64,000 bases of DNA. Source: Pseudomonas sp. AL03 (GTDB lineage: Bacteria > Pseudomonadota > Gammaproteobacteria > Pseudomonadales > Pseudomonadaceae). A program made the translations under genes and the position numbers. The stretch is from positions 124,001 through 188,000 of the forward strand of contig NZ_JASBRE010000005.1 in the NCBI RefSeq assembly GCF_029960815.1. The letters run 5' to 3'. The notes below the pieces were generated by a model. The model was not told the origin of the DNA. It saw only the letters and a list, made by a program, of their open reading frames with translations, and ran no database searches. Numbering within the stretch: position 1 is the first letter of the stretch; every line of letters begins with the position of its first letter. Positions 25,403 to 34,900 of the stretch are shown piece by piece.

Positions 25403-25711
25403 ATGAATGCATTAAGCCCTGTTGTACGCCCCGCGCCGATCACGGCACATCTCACCCAGCGCAATCCCAAAATCCTGCTTGGCGGCAAACATCAGCCGAC
25501 ACTCTTGCGTTATCTCGATGGCTGGCCACGTCGCACCGGTGGGCCTGCCGCCTTCCTGATCCAATTTGTCGAAGACGGTGAATCGCTGGCTCGATTTGCC
25601 AGCGACAGTTTCGATCTGGCGGTGATTCAATCGCCCCGTCTCGAGGATGCCCCCGAAGTGATCAAACAACTGACTCGCGTGGCCCGGCAGGGGCTGATTA
25701 CACGCCGCTGA
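25403..25711 (+). CDS. Hypothetical protein, methyltransferase-tail-like
   Basis: 102 aa. No signal peptide or membrane helix. The C-terminal part (FASDSFDLAVIQSPRLEDAPEVIKQLTRVARQG) resembles the end of a class I methyltransferase fold, but the SAM-binding glycine motif is missing, so enzymatic activity is doubtful. The ATG at 25403 was chosen over an upstream one because it follows the predicted leader. It converges on greB. Function unknown. Confidence 0.7.
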   Translation: MNALSPVVRPAPITAHLTQRNPKILLGGKHQPTLLRYLDGWPRRTGGPAAFLIQFVEDGESLARFASDSFDLAVIQSPRLEDAPEVIKQLTRVARQGLITRR

Positions 25712-25729
25712 AGCTTAGAACGCTGCGGC

Positions 25730-26227
25730 TCAAAGATAGTCGATCGCCACGATATATACGCATTGCTCGCCGGTCGGTGTCTGGACCCTAACTTCCGCGT
25801 CCAGCGCCTTGCCGATCAGGGCGCGAGCCAGCGGTGAGTCGATACTGATCAGGCCCTGCTTCAGGTCCAGTTCGTCCGGCCCGACGATGCGATAGCGCGA
25901 CTCTTTGCCGTCCTCGTCTTCGATCGTCACCCAGGCGCCGAAATAGACCTTGTTCGGATCGCTGGGCTTCTCACTGACGACCTTGAGCGCTTCCAGCCGT
26001 TTAGTGAGAAAGCGCACGCGGCTGTCGATCTCGCGCAGCATCTTTTTGCCGTAGGTGTATTCGGCGTTTTCCGAGCGATCGCCCTGTGCCGCAGCCTCGC
26101 TGACCGACTGTGTGACCTGCGGCCGCCGAACATGCCAGAGCTCATGAAACTCGGCCCGCATCCGCGCTTCACCTTCGGGGGTGATCAGCGCGGTGCCAGC
26201 GGTGCGGGGAGGGCGATAACGGCTCAT
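25730..26227 (-). CDS. greB: Transcription elongation factor GreB
   Basis: 165 aa. The N-terminal coiled coil has the acidic tip [14 protein letters not shown] that coordinates Mg in the RNA polymerase secondary channel; the C-terminal FKBP-like domain follows ([18 protein letters not shown]). It stimulates cleavage of backtracked RNA. Its basic N-terminus and length fit GreB better than GreA. Confidence 0.93.
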   Translation of the reverse strand: MSRYRPPRTAGTALITPEGEARMRAEFHELWHVRRPQVTQSVSEAAAQGDRSENAEYTYGKKMLREIDSRVRFLTKRLEALKVVSEKPSDPNKVYFGAWVTIEDEDGKESRYRIVGPDELDLKQGLISIDSPLARALIGKALDAEVRVQTPTGEQCVYIVAIDYL

Positions 26228-26275
26228 GGCAACTTCTTGTGGTTGGGTTCTTGTGAACGAGAGTGTTTGAGTCTA

Positions 26276-28780
26276 TCAACCCTCGCGCAGGACTGTCAGT
26301 GGGCTGGCGTTCAAGGCCCGACGAGTGCCGAATACACCGGCACCACCGATCAGCACGGCGCCGATCAACGGCAGTATCAACAACCACGGATGCGGATGCC
26401 AGGGCAGGTCGAAGGCGTAGCGGTAGAGCACCAAACTCACCAGTTCCGAGCCCAGCGCGGCCAACAATCCACTGACCGCCCCAAGCAAACCAAACTCGAT
26501 CCGCCGGGCCTTGACCAACAATTGGCGCTCAGCCCCCAGCGCTCGCAACAATGCGCCTTGGCGAATACGTTCATCGAGCGTCGCCTGCAAGCCTGAAAAC
26601 AACACTGCCATCCCCGCCGCCAACACGAACAACAGCACGTATTCCACCGCCAGGGTGACTTGACCGAGGATACTGCGCAGCTGTGCGAGCAAGGCTTCGA
26701 CTTGCAGAATGGTCACCGCCGGGAAGGCCCGCGACAGATCCACGATCTGCTGATCATGACCCGCCGCCAGATAAAAACTGGTCAGGTAGGTCGCCGGCAG
26801 ATCCTTCAGCGTGCCGGGCTGGAAGATCATGAAGAAGTTAGGCTGGAAGTTGTCCCAGTTGATGTCTCGCAGGCTGGTGACTTTCGCTTCCCGATTGGCC
26901 CCGCCGACGGTGAACACCAGGTGATCGCCCAGCTTGAGTTTCAGGCTTTCGGCGACTTTGCCTTCCACCGATACGCCGGGAATCTCGTCCGGCGTCTGTT
27001 CGGCCCACCAGTTGCCCGCCGTGAGTTTGTTGCCCGCCGGCAAATCCGCCGCCCAGGTCAGGCTCAGGTCGCGCTGGATCGCTCGATCACCGGCCGAATC
27101 CTTGCTGACGATTTCCTGTACCGGCTCGCCGTTGACGCTGATCAGCCGTCCAGGTACCACCGGGTATAGCGGCGCCGATTGCGCCGACAGTTTGATCAGG
27201 CGATCGATGAACGCCTGTTTGTCCGCCGGCAGAATGTTAAGCGCGAAATAGTTAGGCGCGTTTTTCGGTAGCTGGTTCTGCCAGGTGTCCAGCAACTCGC
27301 CCCGCAGCAATGCGATCAGCGCCATGGACAGCAGAATCAAACCGAACGCCAGGGATTGTCCCGCTGCCGCCAGCGGATGACGCAGCAATTGGCCCAGTCC
27401 GAGGCGCCATGGTAAAGAGGCGCGCGCCAGCATTCGGCGCAGACTCTTCAGAAGCAGCAACAGCAAACCGCCAAGCACCAACGCCGCGATCACACCGCCA
27501 CCGAGCAGGGCGAAGGTCAACACCAGGTCCAGGCTCAGACGCCACATGATCAACCCAAGGGCGCCCAATGCCGCGCCGTAAACCATCCAGGTGCTGGAAG
27601 GAATCGGCAACATGTCCCGACGTAATACCCGCAATGGCGGAACGCGACCCAGTGCAGCCAGTGGTGGCAAGGCAAAACCGGCCAGCGCCACCAGCCCGGT
27701 GCCGATCCCGGCGATGGCTGGAAACAGACCGCCCGGCGGAACGTCGGTCGGCAATAAATCATGCAGCAGCGCGAACAAACCCAGCTGCGCGAACCAGCCG
27801 ATGAGGGCGCCGCTGATACTGGCGAGCAGTCCGAGCACTGTCAGTTGCAAACTGAACAGCACCATGGTTTCCCGCCGGGACAGCCCCAGACAACGCAGCA
27901 ATGCACTGGCATCGAATCGGCGGGTGGCGAAGCGCGTCGCCGACAGCGCCACTGCTACACCGGACAGCAGAACCGCGACCAGACTGGCCATGTTCAAGTA
28001 ACGCTCGGCCTTGCCCAATGCGCCGCCAATCTGTCGGTTGCCATCGCGGGCATCCTGCAAACGCTGGTTGGGGGCCAGGCCGGGTTTGATCAATTGACGA
28101 TAGGTTTCCAGCGCCTCGGCTTTACCGCGCCAGAGTTCGCGGTAACTGACCCGGCTGCCGGGTTGCACCACACCCGTCGCCGCGAGGTCGCTGAGGTTGA
28201 TCAATACTCGCGGCGTGAGGCTGTAGAAGTTGCCGGCGCGGTCCGGTTCGTAGGTCAGCACTCGCGCCAGCTTCAGGGTTCGTATGCCAACATCGATGCT
28301 GTCGCCAATCTTCAAATTCAGCGCGGTCAGCAGTCGCGCTTCGACCCAGGCTTCACCGGGTTTCGGTCCGCCGCCGGGTTCTTCCGGGGCAAAGGGCGCC
28401 GGGGCACTTTTCAGTTCACCGCGCAGTGGGTAAACCTCATCGGCGGCTTTGATACTGGACAGCTGAATGCCGTTGTCAGTGGCGATGACGCTGGAGAACT
28501 CCACCACTTGAGCGTGTTCGAGACCCAGCTCCGTGCCGCTTTTGATCTGTTCGGGCCGTGCCGGCGAACTGCCTTCCAGCAACAGGTCAGCGCCGAGAAA
28601 CTCGGTGGCGCGCAGCATCATGGCGCCGTTCAGGCGGGCACCGAAGTAACCGATGGCGGTGCTCGCCGCGACAGCCACCAGCAAGGCAAAGAATAAAACC
28701 CGCAACTCGCCGGCGCGGGCGTCGCGCAGCAGTTGGCGGATGGCAAGACTGAACAGGCGCAGCAGTGGCAGGCGTGCCAT
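26276..28780 (-). CDS. ABC transporter permease, FtsX/MacB-type, large
   Basis: 834 aa with an N-terminal helix followed by a long periplasmic domain, and two FtsX-like four-helix blocks (about residues 260-480 and 690-830), the YbbP architecture. Its ATG overlaps the ATPase stop by 1 nt (TGATG), so it is co-translated with the ATPase. This type extracts or exports lipophilic molecules or acts mechanically rather than importing solutes. The divergent neighbour tesA is a periplasmic esterase, as in the E. coli ybbAP-tesA cluster. Confidence 0.9.
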   Translation of the reverse strand: MARLPLLRLFSLAIRQLLRDARAGELRVLFFALLVAVAASTAIGYFGARLNGAMMLRATEFLGADLLLEGSSPARPEQIKSGTELGLEHAQVVEFSSVIATDNGIQLSSIKAADEVYPLRGELKSAPAPFAPEEPGGGPKPGEAWVEARLLTALNLKIGDSIDVGIRTLKLARVLTYEPDRAGNFYSLTPRVLINLSDLAATGVVQPGSRVSYRELWRGKAEALETYRQLIKPGLAPNQRLQDARDGNRQIGGALGKAERYLNMASLVAVLLSGVAVALSATRFATRRFDASALLRCLGLSRRETMVLFSLQLTVLGLLASISGALIGWFAQLGLFALLHDLLPTDVPPGGLFPAIAGIGTGLVALAGFALPPLAALGRVPPLRVLRRDMLPIPSSTWMVYGAALGALGLIMWRLSLDLVLTFALLGGGVIAALVLGGLLLLLLKSLRRMLARASLPWRLGLGQLLRHPLAAAGQSLAFGLILLSMALIALLRGELLDTWQNQLPKNAPNYFALNILPADKQAFIDRLIKLSAQSAPLYPVVPGRLISVNGEPVQEIVSKDSAGDRAIQRDLSLTWAADLPAGNKLTAGNWWAEQTPDEIPGVSVEGKVAESLKLKLGDHLVFTVGGANREAKVTSLRDINWDNFQPNFFMIFQPGTLKDLPATYLTSFYLAAGHDQQIVDLSRAFPAVTILQVEALLAQLRSILGQVTLAVEYVLLFVLAAGMAVLFSGLQATLDERIRQGALLRALGAERQLLVKARRIEFGLLGAVSGLLAALGSELVSLVLYRYAFDLPWHPHPWLLILPLIGAVLIGGAGVFGTRRALNASPLTVLREG

Positions 28781-29463
28781 CAAGGCTCCAGAGGGGCGAC
28801 CAGCAGGCCGGCTTCAAGGCGGATCAGGCGCCGGCAGCGATGTGCCAGGCGTTCGTCGTGGGTCACCAGCACCAGGGTGGTGCCGCGTTCCTGGTTGAGT
28901 TCGAACAGCAGATCGCTGATGCGCTCGCCGGTGTGGCTGTCGAGGTTGCCGGTGGGTTCGTCGGCAAACAGCACATCGGGTTCGGCGGCAAACGCACGGG
29001 CGATCGCCACGCGCTGCTGTTCGCCACCCGAAAGTTGGCGTGGCGAATGGGTCAGCCGCTGGCCCAGGCCGACCCGTTGCAGCAGCTCGGTGGCGCGTTC
29101 ACGGGCGTCTTTGCGGCCGTCGAGTTCCAGCGGCAGCATGACGTTTTCCAGGGCGTTGAGACTGTCGAGCAGCTGAAAGGACTGGAACACAAAACCGACA
29201 TGCTCGGCCCGGATGCGCGCGCGCTGGTCTTCGTCGAGATCGCTCAGGGTTTGCCCTGCGAGGGTGACGTCGCCGCTGCTCGGCAGGTCGAGGCCGGCGA
29301 GCAGGCCGAGGAGGGTGGATTTGCCGGAACCGGAGGCGCCGACAATGGCCAGGCTGTCGCCCTTGTTCAGTTCCAGGCTGAGTTCGTGCAGGATAGTCAG
29401 TTCACCTTCCGCGCTGGGAACCACTTTGCTGAGGTTCTTCGCGGTGAGAATACTTGCGCCCAT
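28780..29463 (-). CDS. ABC transporter ATP-binding protein, YbbA/LolD-like
   Basis: 227 aa. Walker [10 protein letters not shown], signature [14 protein letters not shown], and Walker [14 protein letters not shown] with the LolD/MacB-type PTGNLD ending. The start MGASILT lies only 10 bp from the divergent tesA start, so the ribosome sites of the two genes interleave. Powers the large permease encoded immediately downstream. Confidence 0.92.
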   Translation of the reverse strand: MGASILTAKNLSKVVPSAEGELTILHELSLELNKGDSLAIVGASGSGKSTLLGLLAGLDLPSSGDVTLAGQTLSDLDEDQRARIRAEHVGFVFQSFQLLDSLNALENVMLPLELDGRKDARERATELLQRVGLGQRLTHSPRQLSGGEQQRVAIARAFAAEPDVLFADEPTGNLDSHTGERISDLLFELNQERGTTLVLVTHDERLAHRCRRLIRLEAGLLVAPLEP

Positions 29464-29473
29464 GGAGAATCCG

Positions 29474-30079
29474 ATGCGTGTGTGGTTTTTGAGTGCTGGC
29501 CTGGCCTTGATGTGCATGGCCCAGAACGCAGCGGCGGGTACAGTCCTGATCGTTGGCGATAGTATCAGCGCGGGTTTCGGGCTGGATACCCGGTTGGGAT
29601 GGGTCTCCCTGCTCGAGCAACGGCTCAAGCGCGAAGGTTTCGACGATAAAGTGGTCAACGCGTCCATCAGCGGCGACACCAGTGCCGGAGGCCAGGCGCG
29701 CCTGCCCGCGCTGCTTGCAGAGCATAAGCCTGAGTTGGTAATCCTCGAGTTGGGCGGCAACGATGGCCTGCGCGGATTGCTGCCAACGCAATTGCAACAA
29801 AACCTTGCGGCGATGATCGACAGCTCCCGCGCCAGTGGCGCCAAGGTGCTGCTGCTCGGCATGCAATTGCCACCCAACTACGGCGTTCGTTATACCGAGG
29901 CCTTCGCGAAGGTCTACAGCACGCTGGCCAACGAGAAAAAGATCCCGTTGGTGCCGTTTTTTCTCGACGGCGTGGGCGGTCACCCGGACTTGATGCAAGC
30001 CGACGGCTTGCACCCGGCTGCCGGGGCTCAGGACAAGTTGCTGGAAAATGTCTGGCCGACACTGAAACCGTTGCTTTGA
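29474..30079 (+). CDS. tesA: Arylesterase / thioesterase I / lysophospholipase L1
   Basis: 201 aa SGNH hydrolase with a signal peptide (residues 1-20). The block residues are GDSISAGFG (nucleophile Ser), GGNDGLRG, and the Asp/His pair in DGLHP near the C-terminus. It acts in the periplasm on acyl esters and thioesters. The ATG at 29474 has GGAG 6 nt upstream; an in-frame ATG 12 nt earlier would overlap the divergent gene. Its association with the ABC pair is conserved in gammaproteobacteria. Confidence 0.93.
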   Translation: MRVWFLSAGLALMCMAQNAAAGTVLIVGDSISAGFGLDTRLGWVSLLEQRLKREGFDDKVVNASISGDTSAGGQARLPALLAEHKPELVILELGGNDGLRGLLPTQLQQNLAAMIDSSRASGAKVLLLGMQLPPNYGVRYTEAFAKVYSTLANEKKIPLVPFFLDGVGGHPDLMQADGLHPAAGAQDKLLENVWPTLKPLL

Positions 30080-30134
30080 CGCTTTTCTAGCGGCGGTGTT
30101 TCGGCTAAGGTGGCGCCCCGATTTGGAGCCCCCG

Positions 30135-30428
30135 ATGCCACGTCCTGCCTGGTCCCTTTTTGCTTATCAACTGATCGAGCCTGACGAACAGCTGGATCTG
30201 TTCGCCTGCCAGGAAGTGCGGGTACATCTGGTGACCCGTCAGCTGGAGCTGGGCGGCTCGGCGGACCGGACCTTATGCGGCAGCCTGCTGCCAGCACAAC
30301 CGCGCTGGTCGAGCGTCGAACGCCGAGTGTTCCAGGACCAGCGCCTGTGCTCGCTGTGCCGGGCCATTCTGGAATCGCAAAAACGCGGTACATCGCCGAT
30401 CTGGCCTGAGCTGCGTTTCGAGCTTTAG
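30135..30428 (+). CDS. Hypothetical protein conserved near oprI
   Basis: 97 aa, soluble, with a C-terminal CxxC pair in LCSLCRAIL and further cysteines in LFACQEV and TLCGSL; it might bind zinc, but no known fold is recognised. It lies between tesA and the L,D-transpeptidase gene, an order I recall from P. aeruginosa, so it is a conserved real gene. Function unknown. Confidence 0.75.
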   Translation: MPRPAWSLFAYQLIEPDEQLDLFACQEVRVHLVTRQLELGGSADRTLCGSLLPAQPRWSSVERRVFQDQRLCSLCRAILESQKRGTSPIWPELRFEL

Positions 30429-30530
30429 TACCCGATACATTGCTTGCTATCGGTCAACTCCCCGATTTTCCAGGCGCCGGTGTACAATCCCGTTTTAATA
30501 CCCTTGTCGATCATGCGAAGGATTTTCCGG

Positions 30531-31502
30531 ATGTTGCCGCGCTTTCCTGCCGTCACCCGCTACCTGTCTCTCGCCGCCCTCTGTGTGGCGGGTCCCGTAG
30601 CAGCATTGGAGCTGCCCCTGCCACCGCCCGGTGAAGACATCATCGGTCAGGTCCAGGTGATCAAGGCCAAGTACGAAGACACCTTCGCCGACCTTGGCAC
30701 CACCTACGATCTGGGCTATTCGGAAATGGTCGCGGCCAACCCTGGCGTCGATCCATGGTTGCCGGGCGCTGGCACCGAAGTGGTGCTGCCGACGCGCTTC
30801 ATCCTGCCACCGGGCCCGCGTGAAGGCATCGTCATCAACCTGGCCGAGTACCGCCTCTATTACTTCCCGAAAGGCCGGAACGTGGTGTACACCTTCCCGC
30901 TGGGTATCGGCCGTGAAGGCTGGGGCTCGCCGATTGCCCATACCAGCATCATCGCCAAGACGCCGAACCCGACCTGGACCCCACCAGCGTCGATCAAGGC
31001 CGAGCACGCCGCTGACGGCGATCCGCTGCCGAACGTGGTGCCGGCCGGTCCGGACAACCCGTTGGGGCCGTTCAAGTTCACGCTGGGCACTCCGGGCTAC
31101 TTGATCCACGGTTCGAACAAGAAGTTCGGCATTGGCATGCGCACCAGTCATGGTTGCTTCCGCATGTTCAACAACAACGTGCTGGAGATGGCCGGCATGG
31201 TTCCGGTTGGGACGTCGGTGCGTATTATCAGCGACCCGTACAAGTTCGGTGTCAGTGGCGGCAAGGTGTATCTGGAAGCGCACACGCCGCTGGACGACAA
31301 GGGCAACCCCTCTGTGGTCGACAAGCACACCGCGGTGATCAACGCGATGCTCAAGCGTGAGGACATCACCAACAACCTGCGTATGAACTGGGATGTGGTC
31401 CGCGACGTGGTTGCCGCCGAAGATGGCCTGCCGGTGGAAATCGGAGTGCCGAATTCCTCGGCGCCGATGGTGACGAGTGCACCGATCGACCCGCTGCAGT
31501 AA
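30531..31502 (+). CDS. L,D-transpeptidase (YkuD) with LysM-like domain
   Basis: 323 aa. The start MLPRFPAV was chosen because GAAGGA lies 9 nt upstream; an earlier ATG at 30513 lacks a ribosome site. A signal peptide (residues 1-25) and a LysM-like segment (30-85) precede the YkuD domain, with catalytic motif HGSNKKFGIG then SHGCFRMFNNNV. Such ErfK/YbiS-type enzymes attach the major lipoprotein to peptidoglycan. The gene faces oprI, which encodes that lipoprotein, so OprI is the probable substrate. Confidence 0.9.
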   Translation: MLPRFPAVTRYLSLAALCVAGPVAALELPLPPPGEDIIGQVQVIKAKYEDTFADLGTTYDLGYSEMVAANPGVDPWLPGAGTEVVLPTRFILPPGPREGIVINLAEYRLYYFPKGRNVVYTFPLGIGREGWGSPIAHTSIIAKTPNPTWTPPASIKAEHAADGDPLPNVVPAGPDNPLGPFKFTLGTPGYLIHGSNKKFGIGMRTSHGCFRMFNNNVLEMAGMVPVGTSVRIISDPYKFGVSGGKVYLEAHTPLDDKGNPSVVDKHTAVINAMLKREDITNNLRMNWDVVRDVVAAEDGLPVEIGVPNSSAPMVTSAPIDPLQ

Positions 31503-31513
31503 TGCTTGAACAG

Positions 31514-31548
31514 AACCCGCCGACGCTGACTGCGCCGGCGGGTTTTTT
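31514..31548 (+). terminator. Terminator of the L,D-transpeptidase gene
   Basis: AACCCGCCG...CGGCGGGTT stem, then six T on the plus strand. Confidence 0.85.
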
Positions 31549-31574
31549 ATGGCCTGGACAAAACGCCGGGCAAT

Positions 31575-31603
31575 AAAAAAGCCGACCCAAAAAATGGGTC
31601 GGC
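31575..31603 (-). terminator. Terminator of oprI
   Basis: Stem GCCGACCCA/TGGGTCGGC (31581-31589 with 31595-31603); the minus-strand transcript then runs into six U. Confidence 0.9.
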
Positions 31604-31626
31604 TTGATAACAATCCCTAAGGATTA

Positions 31627-31878
31627 TTACTTGCGGCTAGCTTTGTCCAGCATGCGCAGAGCACGCTCGTTAGCTTCGTCAGCAGTCTGTTGTGCTTTTT
31701 GAGCAGCAGCCAGAGCTTCATCAGCTTTACGGTAAGCTTCGTCTGCACGAGCCTGGGAGCGAGCAGCTGCGTCTTCAGTAGCTGTCAGACGTGCTTCTGT
31801 TTCTTTCGATACGCTGCTGCAACCGGTAGCCAGAACTGCGGCCAGAGCCAGAGCAGAGAATTTCAGAACGTTGTTCAT
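31627..31878 (-). CDS. oprI: Major outer-membrane lipoprotein OprI
   Basis: 83 aa. The lipobox LATGC puts the lipidated cysteine at residue 20. The mature part is an alanine-rich heptad coiled coil ([20 protein letters not shown] and onward) and ends in a C-terminal lysine (DKASRK), the point of attachment to peptidoglycan in Lpp-type proteins. The ATG at 31878 follows a good ribosome site (AAGGGGAA). Expected to be one of the most abundant transcripts of the cell, consistent with its strong terminator. Confidence 0.95.
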   Translation of the reverse strand: MNNVLKFSALALAAVLATGCSSVSKETEARLTATEDAAARSQARADEAYRKADEALAAAQKAQQTADEANERALRMLDKASRK

Positions 31879-32515
31879 CGTGTTCCCCTTCAAGGACTTT
31901 CTATTAAGTAGCTGTCTCCTCAGAGTGAGGAAATAGCCGGCGTACATACTACCCATTACTTGTCGTAAGTAAACTGACGTATAGCAAGAAGCAAAAAAAA
32001 TTGTAGGCGTTGATTCTTTTTCGAGCAACTTTTAACTGCATTGTTTAAAAAATATCCAGCTGGGAGGCCCGAACTGAGCGAGCCGCCGAAGAAAGGTTCC
32101 GCGCGCTCACAGCTCTTTTCCGAGTCTCGGCTAAAGTCTGTCTAGATGGATTCGTCTACACTTTTGTTCGGATTTTGCGTGGCGCCTCTCATATCTTTCT
32201 CCATGTTCAGGTGACTTTAACAAAGGGCGCTCGTCTTAAGTCTCAACATCCGGCAATGTTCAGGCTATCGACCTTCAGAGATCTTGGTCGAGCCGTCTCT
32301 GCGTAACCCGGAGCAGCACCCGCCAACCCGTGTGATGACGAGCGTACCTTGAGCATTTCTGCCAATGGTGCCTACTATTTGATACGTGCTCGGTTGCGCG
32401 AGATGGGTGCGGCTCTTCTCGGTGTCCACTCAGGCACGGGGTGGCGTAGATGTTTCTTCGCCGGAAAAACATCGGTAAGGTAGGGGTCAGAATTCCAGAC
32501 CCGCGAGGAGTAGTG
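31879..32515. other. 637-bp intergenic region between oprI and the GNAT gene
   Basis: Holds the oprI leader and promoter; TTTACT...TAGTAT near 31970-31945 on the minus strand is a candidate. On the plus strand TTGAGC (32349-32354), 18 nt, TACTAT (32373-32378) could drive the GNAT gene with a ~130-nt leader. The middle (about 32050-32340) shows no gene, terminator or RNA I can recognise. Confidence 0.45.
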
Positions 32516-32803
32516 ATGAGCGAGGCGTTGTCCATCCACCATGACCAGGCTGGTCATCAGTTCGAGACCAATGTGGACGGTCATCGTGCCTACCTGACCT
32601 ATATGGATCTGGGGAAACAGACCCTGGATATCTATCGCACCTTCGTGCCCAACGCACTGCGTGGTCGTGGCATTGCGGCAGCCTTGACCGAGAAGGCGCT
32701 GGAGTACGCTGAGGAAATGGGCTACACCGTCATTCCATCGTGTTCCTACGTGGAGCGTTACATGGAGCGTCACCAGCGGCATGCGGCCAAACTGAGCCAG
32801 TAA
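32516..32803 (+). CDS. Small GNAT-family N-acetyltransferase (GCN5-related)
   Basis: 95 aa. The acetyl-CoA-binding motif is VPNALRGRGIAAALTEKAL, followed by the conserved tail GYTVIPSCSYVERYMERH of the short YjdJ/GCN5-related family. GAGGAG sits 5-10 nt before the ATG at 32516, deciding against the upstream ATG at 32450. These one-domain proteins lack a known substrate. A bidirectional terminator separates it from the convergent DAHP synthase gene. Confidence 0.88.
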   Translation: MSEALSIHHDQAGHQFETNVDGHRAYLTYMDLGKQTLDIYRTFVPNALRGRGIAAALTEKALEYAEEMGYTVIPSCSYVERYMERHQRHAAKLSQ

Positions 32804-32814
32804 ACCGTACACAT

Positions 32815-32849
32815 AAAAAAACGCCGGGTTAAGCCCGGCGTTTTTTTTG
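32815..32849. terminator. Bidirectional terminator (GNAT gene / DAHP synthase)
   Basis: ACGCCGGG/CCCGGCGT stem with loop TTAAG; A-run on the left and eight T on the right allow termination in both directions. Confidence 0.9.
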
Positions 32850-32866
32850 TGCGCGAAAAGCGGTGA

Positions 32867-33943
32867 TCAGGTGCGATCACGGTTTGGCAGCACATCCTTG
32901 AGCTTGGCGTGCATGCTGCGCAAGGTATTTTCGGTAGCAGACCAGTCGATGCAGGCATCGGTGATCGATACGCCGTATTGCAGGTCGGCGAGGTCTTTTG
33001 GAATCGCCTGGCAGCCCCAGCTCAGATGACTTTCGACCATCAGGCCGATGATCGACTGGTTGCCTTCGAGGATCTGGTTGGCGACATTCTCCATCACCAG
33101 CGGTTGCAGGGCCGGGTCCTTGTTGGAGTTGGCGTGACTGCAATCGACCATGATGTTCGGCTTGATCTTCGCCTTGTTCAACGCTTGCTCGCAAAGTGCG
33201 ACGCTGACCGAATCGTAGTTCGGTTTGCCGTTGCCACCGCGCAATACCACGTGACCGTAGGCGTTGCCTTTGGTGGTGACGATCGACACGCCACCTTCCT
33301 GGTTGATACCGAGGAAACGGTGCGGGCTGGAAACCGATTGCAGTGCGTTGATCGCTACGGTCAGGCCGCCGTCGGTGCCGTTCTTGAAGCCGACTGCCGA
33401 GGACAGGCCGGAAGCCATTTCACGGTGAGTCTGGGATTCTGTGGTGCGCGCACCGATGGCCGACCAGCTGATCAGGTCCTGCAAGTACTGCGGGGAGATC
33501 GGGTCGAGGGCTTCGGTCGCGGTCGGCAGGCCCATCTCGGCCAGGTCCAGCAACAACTTTCGGCCGATGTGCAAACCGTCCTGAATCTTGAAGGAGTCGT
33601 CCAGGTACGGATCGTTGATCAAACCTTTCCAGCCGACGGTGGTGCGTGGCTTCTCGAAATACACGCGCATGACCAGATACAGGGTATCGGACACTTCGGC
33701 CGCAAGCGCCTTCAGGCGCTCGGCGTATTCGTGGGCAGCCTTGATGTCGTGGATCGAGCAAGGCCCGATGACAACAAAGAGGCGGTGGTCGGTGCCATCA
33801 AGAATGTTGCGAATGACTTCGCGGCCCTTGGTGACGGTGCGCAGGGCAGCGTCGCTCAGTGGGATATCACGCTTGAGCTGATCGGGAGTGATCAGGGTCT
33901 CGTTGGAGGCGACGTTTAGGTCGTTGATCGGTAAATCAGCCAT
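32867..33943 (-). CDS. 3-deoxy-7-phosphoheptulonate synthase, class I
   Basis: 358 aa, the usual AroF/G/H length. The PEP/metal-site motif VIGPCSIHD and SHANSNKDPALQP are visible. It condenses PEP and erythrose-4-phosphate, the first shikimate-pathway step. Which aromatic amino acid inhibits it cannot be read safely. A class II isoenzyme lies at 46372-47718. Confidence 0.93.
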   Translation of the reverse strand: MADLPINDLNVASNETLITPDQLKRDIPLSDAALRTVTKGREVIRNILDGTDHRLFVVIGPCSIHDIKAAHEYAERLKALAAEVSDTLYLVMRVYFEKPRTTVGWKGLINDPYLDDSFKIQDGLHIGRKLLLDLAEMGLPTATEALDPISPQYLQDLISWSAIGARTTESQTHREMASGLSSAVGFKNGTDGGLTVAINALQSVSSPHRFLGINQEGGVSIVTTKGNAYGHVVLRGGNGKPNYDSVSVALCEQALNKAKIKPNIMVDCSHANSNKDPALQPLVMENVANQILEGNQSIIGLMVESHLSWGCQAIPKDLADLQYGVSITDACIDWSATENTLRSMHAKLKDVLPNRDRT

Positions 33944-34071
33944 CGTTTACTCGTCAGGTCACGGGTGCCGGCCGCCAGCGAACCCGCGCGGCGGAGCACA
34001 GCAAATTAATCGCGTCGGGGAGCAGAACCTTAGCGCGTTACACCGTGGCTCGACAATGGGCAGACGCCGGT

Positions 34072-34548
34072 TTAATCCAGCACAGCCTGTGCAAATACCC
34101 TGCGAACCGTGTCGTGAGAGAACTCATCGGCGTGCTCCTGGACCCATTCGAGGGCCAGGGCTTGAGTTTCCTGCAGGTCGTCGTGCGCGTCATGCAGGCG
34201 GCAGTAACGCTCGATCTGGCACACTTGCTCGCCCATTCGGGCACTGAACATCATCTGCTCGTCAACAAAAGCGATGCCTACCAGATAGCCGCGCTTGCGC
34301 CGCAGGCACCAGGCCACATAGCCCAGAAAACGTATGTCGGGGTTTAAGGTGGGCATGCGCACTTCCAGCGCCGTACCGTGGCGCCACGCCCGGTGATAAT
34401 TGCAAGCCATGCCCCCGAGGCTGATAGTGTGCAGCTGTTGCCGCGAAATACACTCAGGTTTGAGCAATGTTAATTCGACGGGCACATCGTCAGGGTGAGG
34501 AATAAAACGTCCCATGAACACGGACTCCATGTGTCGGCCATCTGACAT
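34072..34548 (-). CDS. PilZ-domain protein
   Basis: 158 aa. The N-terminal ECISRQQLHTISLGGMACNY and the later RMPTLNPDIRFLGYVAWC follow the PilZ beta-barrel, which in many proteins binds c-di-GMP; the usual RxxxR and D/NxSxxG motifs are only partly kept. The start at 34548 has GGGGGA upstream. It overlaps by up to 35 bp the divergent thioredoxin-like gene, unless translation begins at one of the later ATGs (34530 or 34515). Confidence 0.75.
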   Translation of the reverse strand: MSDGRHMESVFMGRFIPHPDDVPVELTLLKPECISRQQLHTISLGGMACNYHRAWRHGTALEVRMPTLNPDIRFLGYVAWCLRRKRGYLVGIAFVDEQMMFSARMGEQVCQIERYCRLHDAHDDLQETQALALEWVQEHADEFSHDTVRRVFAQAVLD

Positions 34549-34900
34549 TGTTTCCCCCAGTATAGTGGTCGAATCGGAGCTGGATGATTTCGACGCCGAC
34601 CAACGGCTGCTGGCGATGAGCGGTGTGTCGCTGGTTATTTTCACCAGTGTCGGCTGCGCCAGTTGCCGTTTTGCCCGTGAGCAGTTGCCACGACTCGATC
34701 TGAACGTTGATCGACTGTGCTGGATTGACGCGGGGAACAATGGCGGCGTGGTCGAGCGTTATCAGGTCTTTTACTTGCCGGCGCTGTTTGTGGTGCGCGA
34801 CGGTGAATTCTTCGGGGCGCTAAAATCGCGCCTGACCCGCACCGAGCTCAATGAAGCCGTGGGTCAGGCGTTGAGTCGAATTGCAGAGGAGTTGCCATGA
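34514..34900 (+). CDS. Thioredoxin-fold protein (CxxC)
   Basis: 128 aa. Thioredoxin-like fold with a CASC redox motif (TSVGCASCRFAREQL, around residues 50-53) and the cis-Pro-like YLPALFVVRDGE segment. No signal peptide, so cytoplasmic. The start at 34514 is uncertain; a GTG at 34565 would avoid overlap with the divergent PilZ gene. It overlaps the PanE-like gene by 4 nt at its stop, so the two are coupled. Confidence 0.8.
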   Translation: MNTDSMCRPSDIVSPSIVVESELDDFDADQRLLAMSGVSLVIFTSVGCASCRFAREQLPRLDLNVDRLCWIDAGNNGGVVERYQVFYLPALFVVRDGEFFGALKSRLTRTELNEAVGQALSRIAEELP

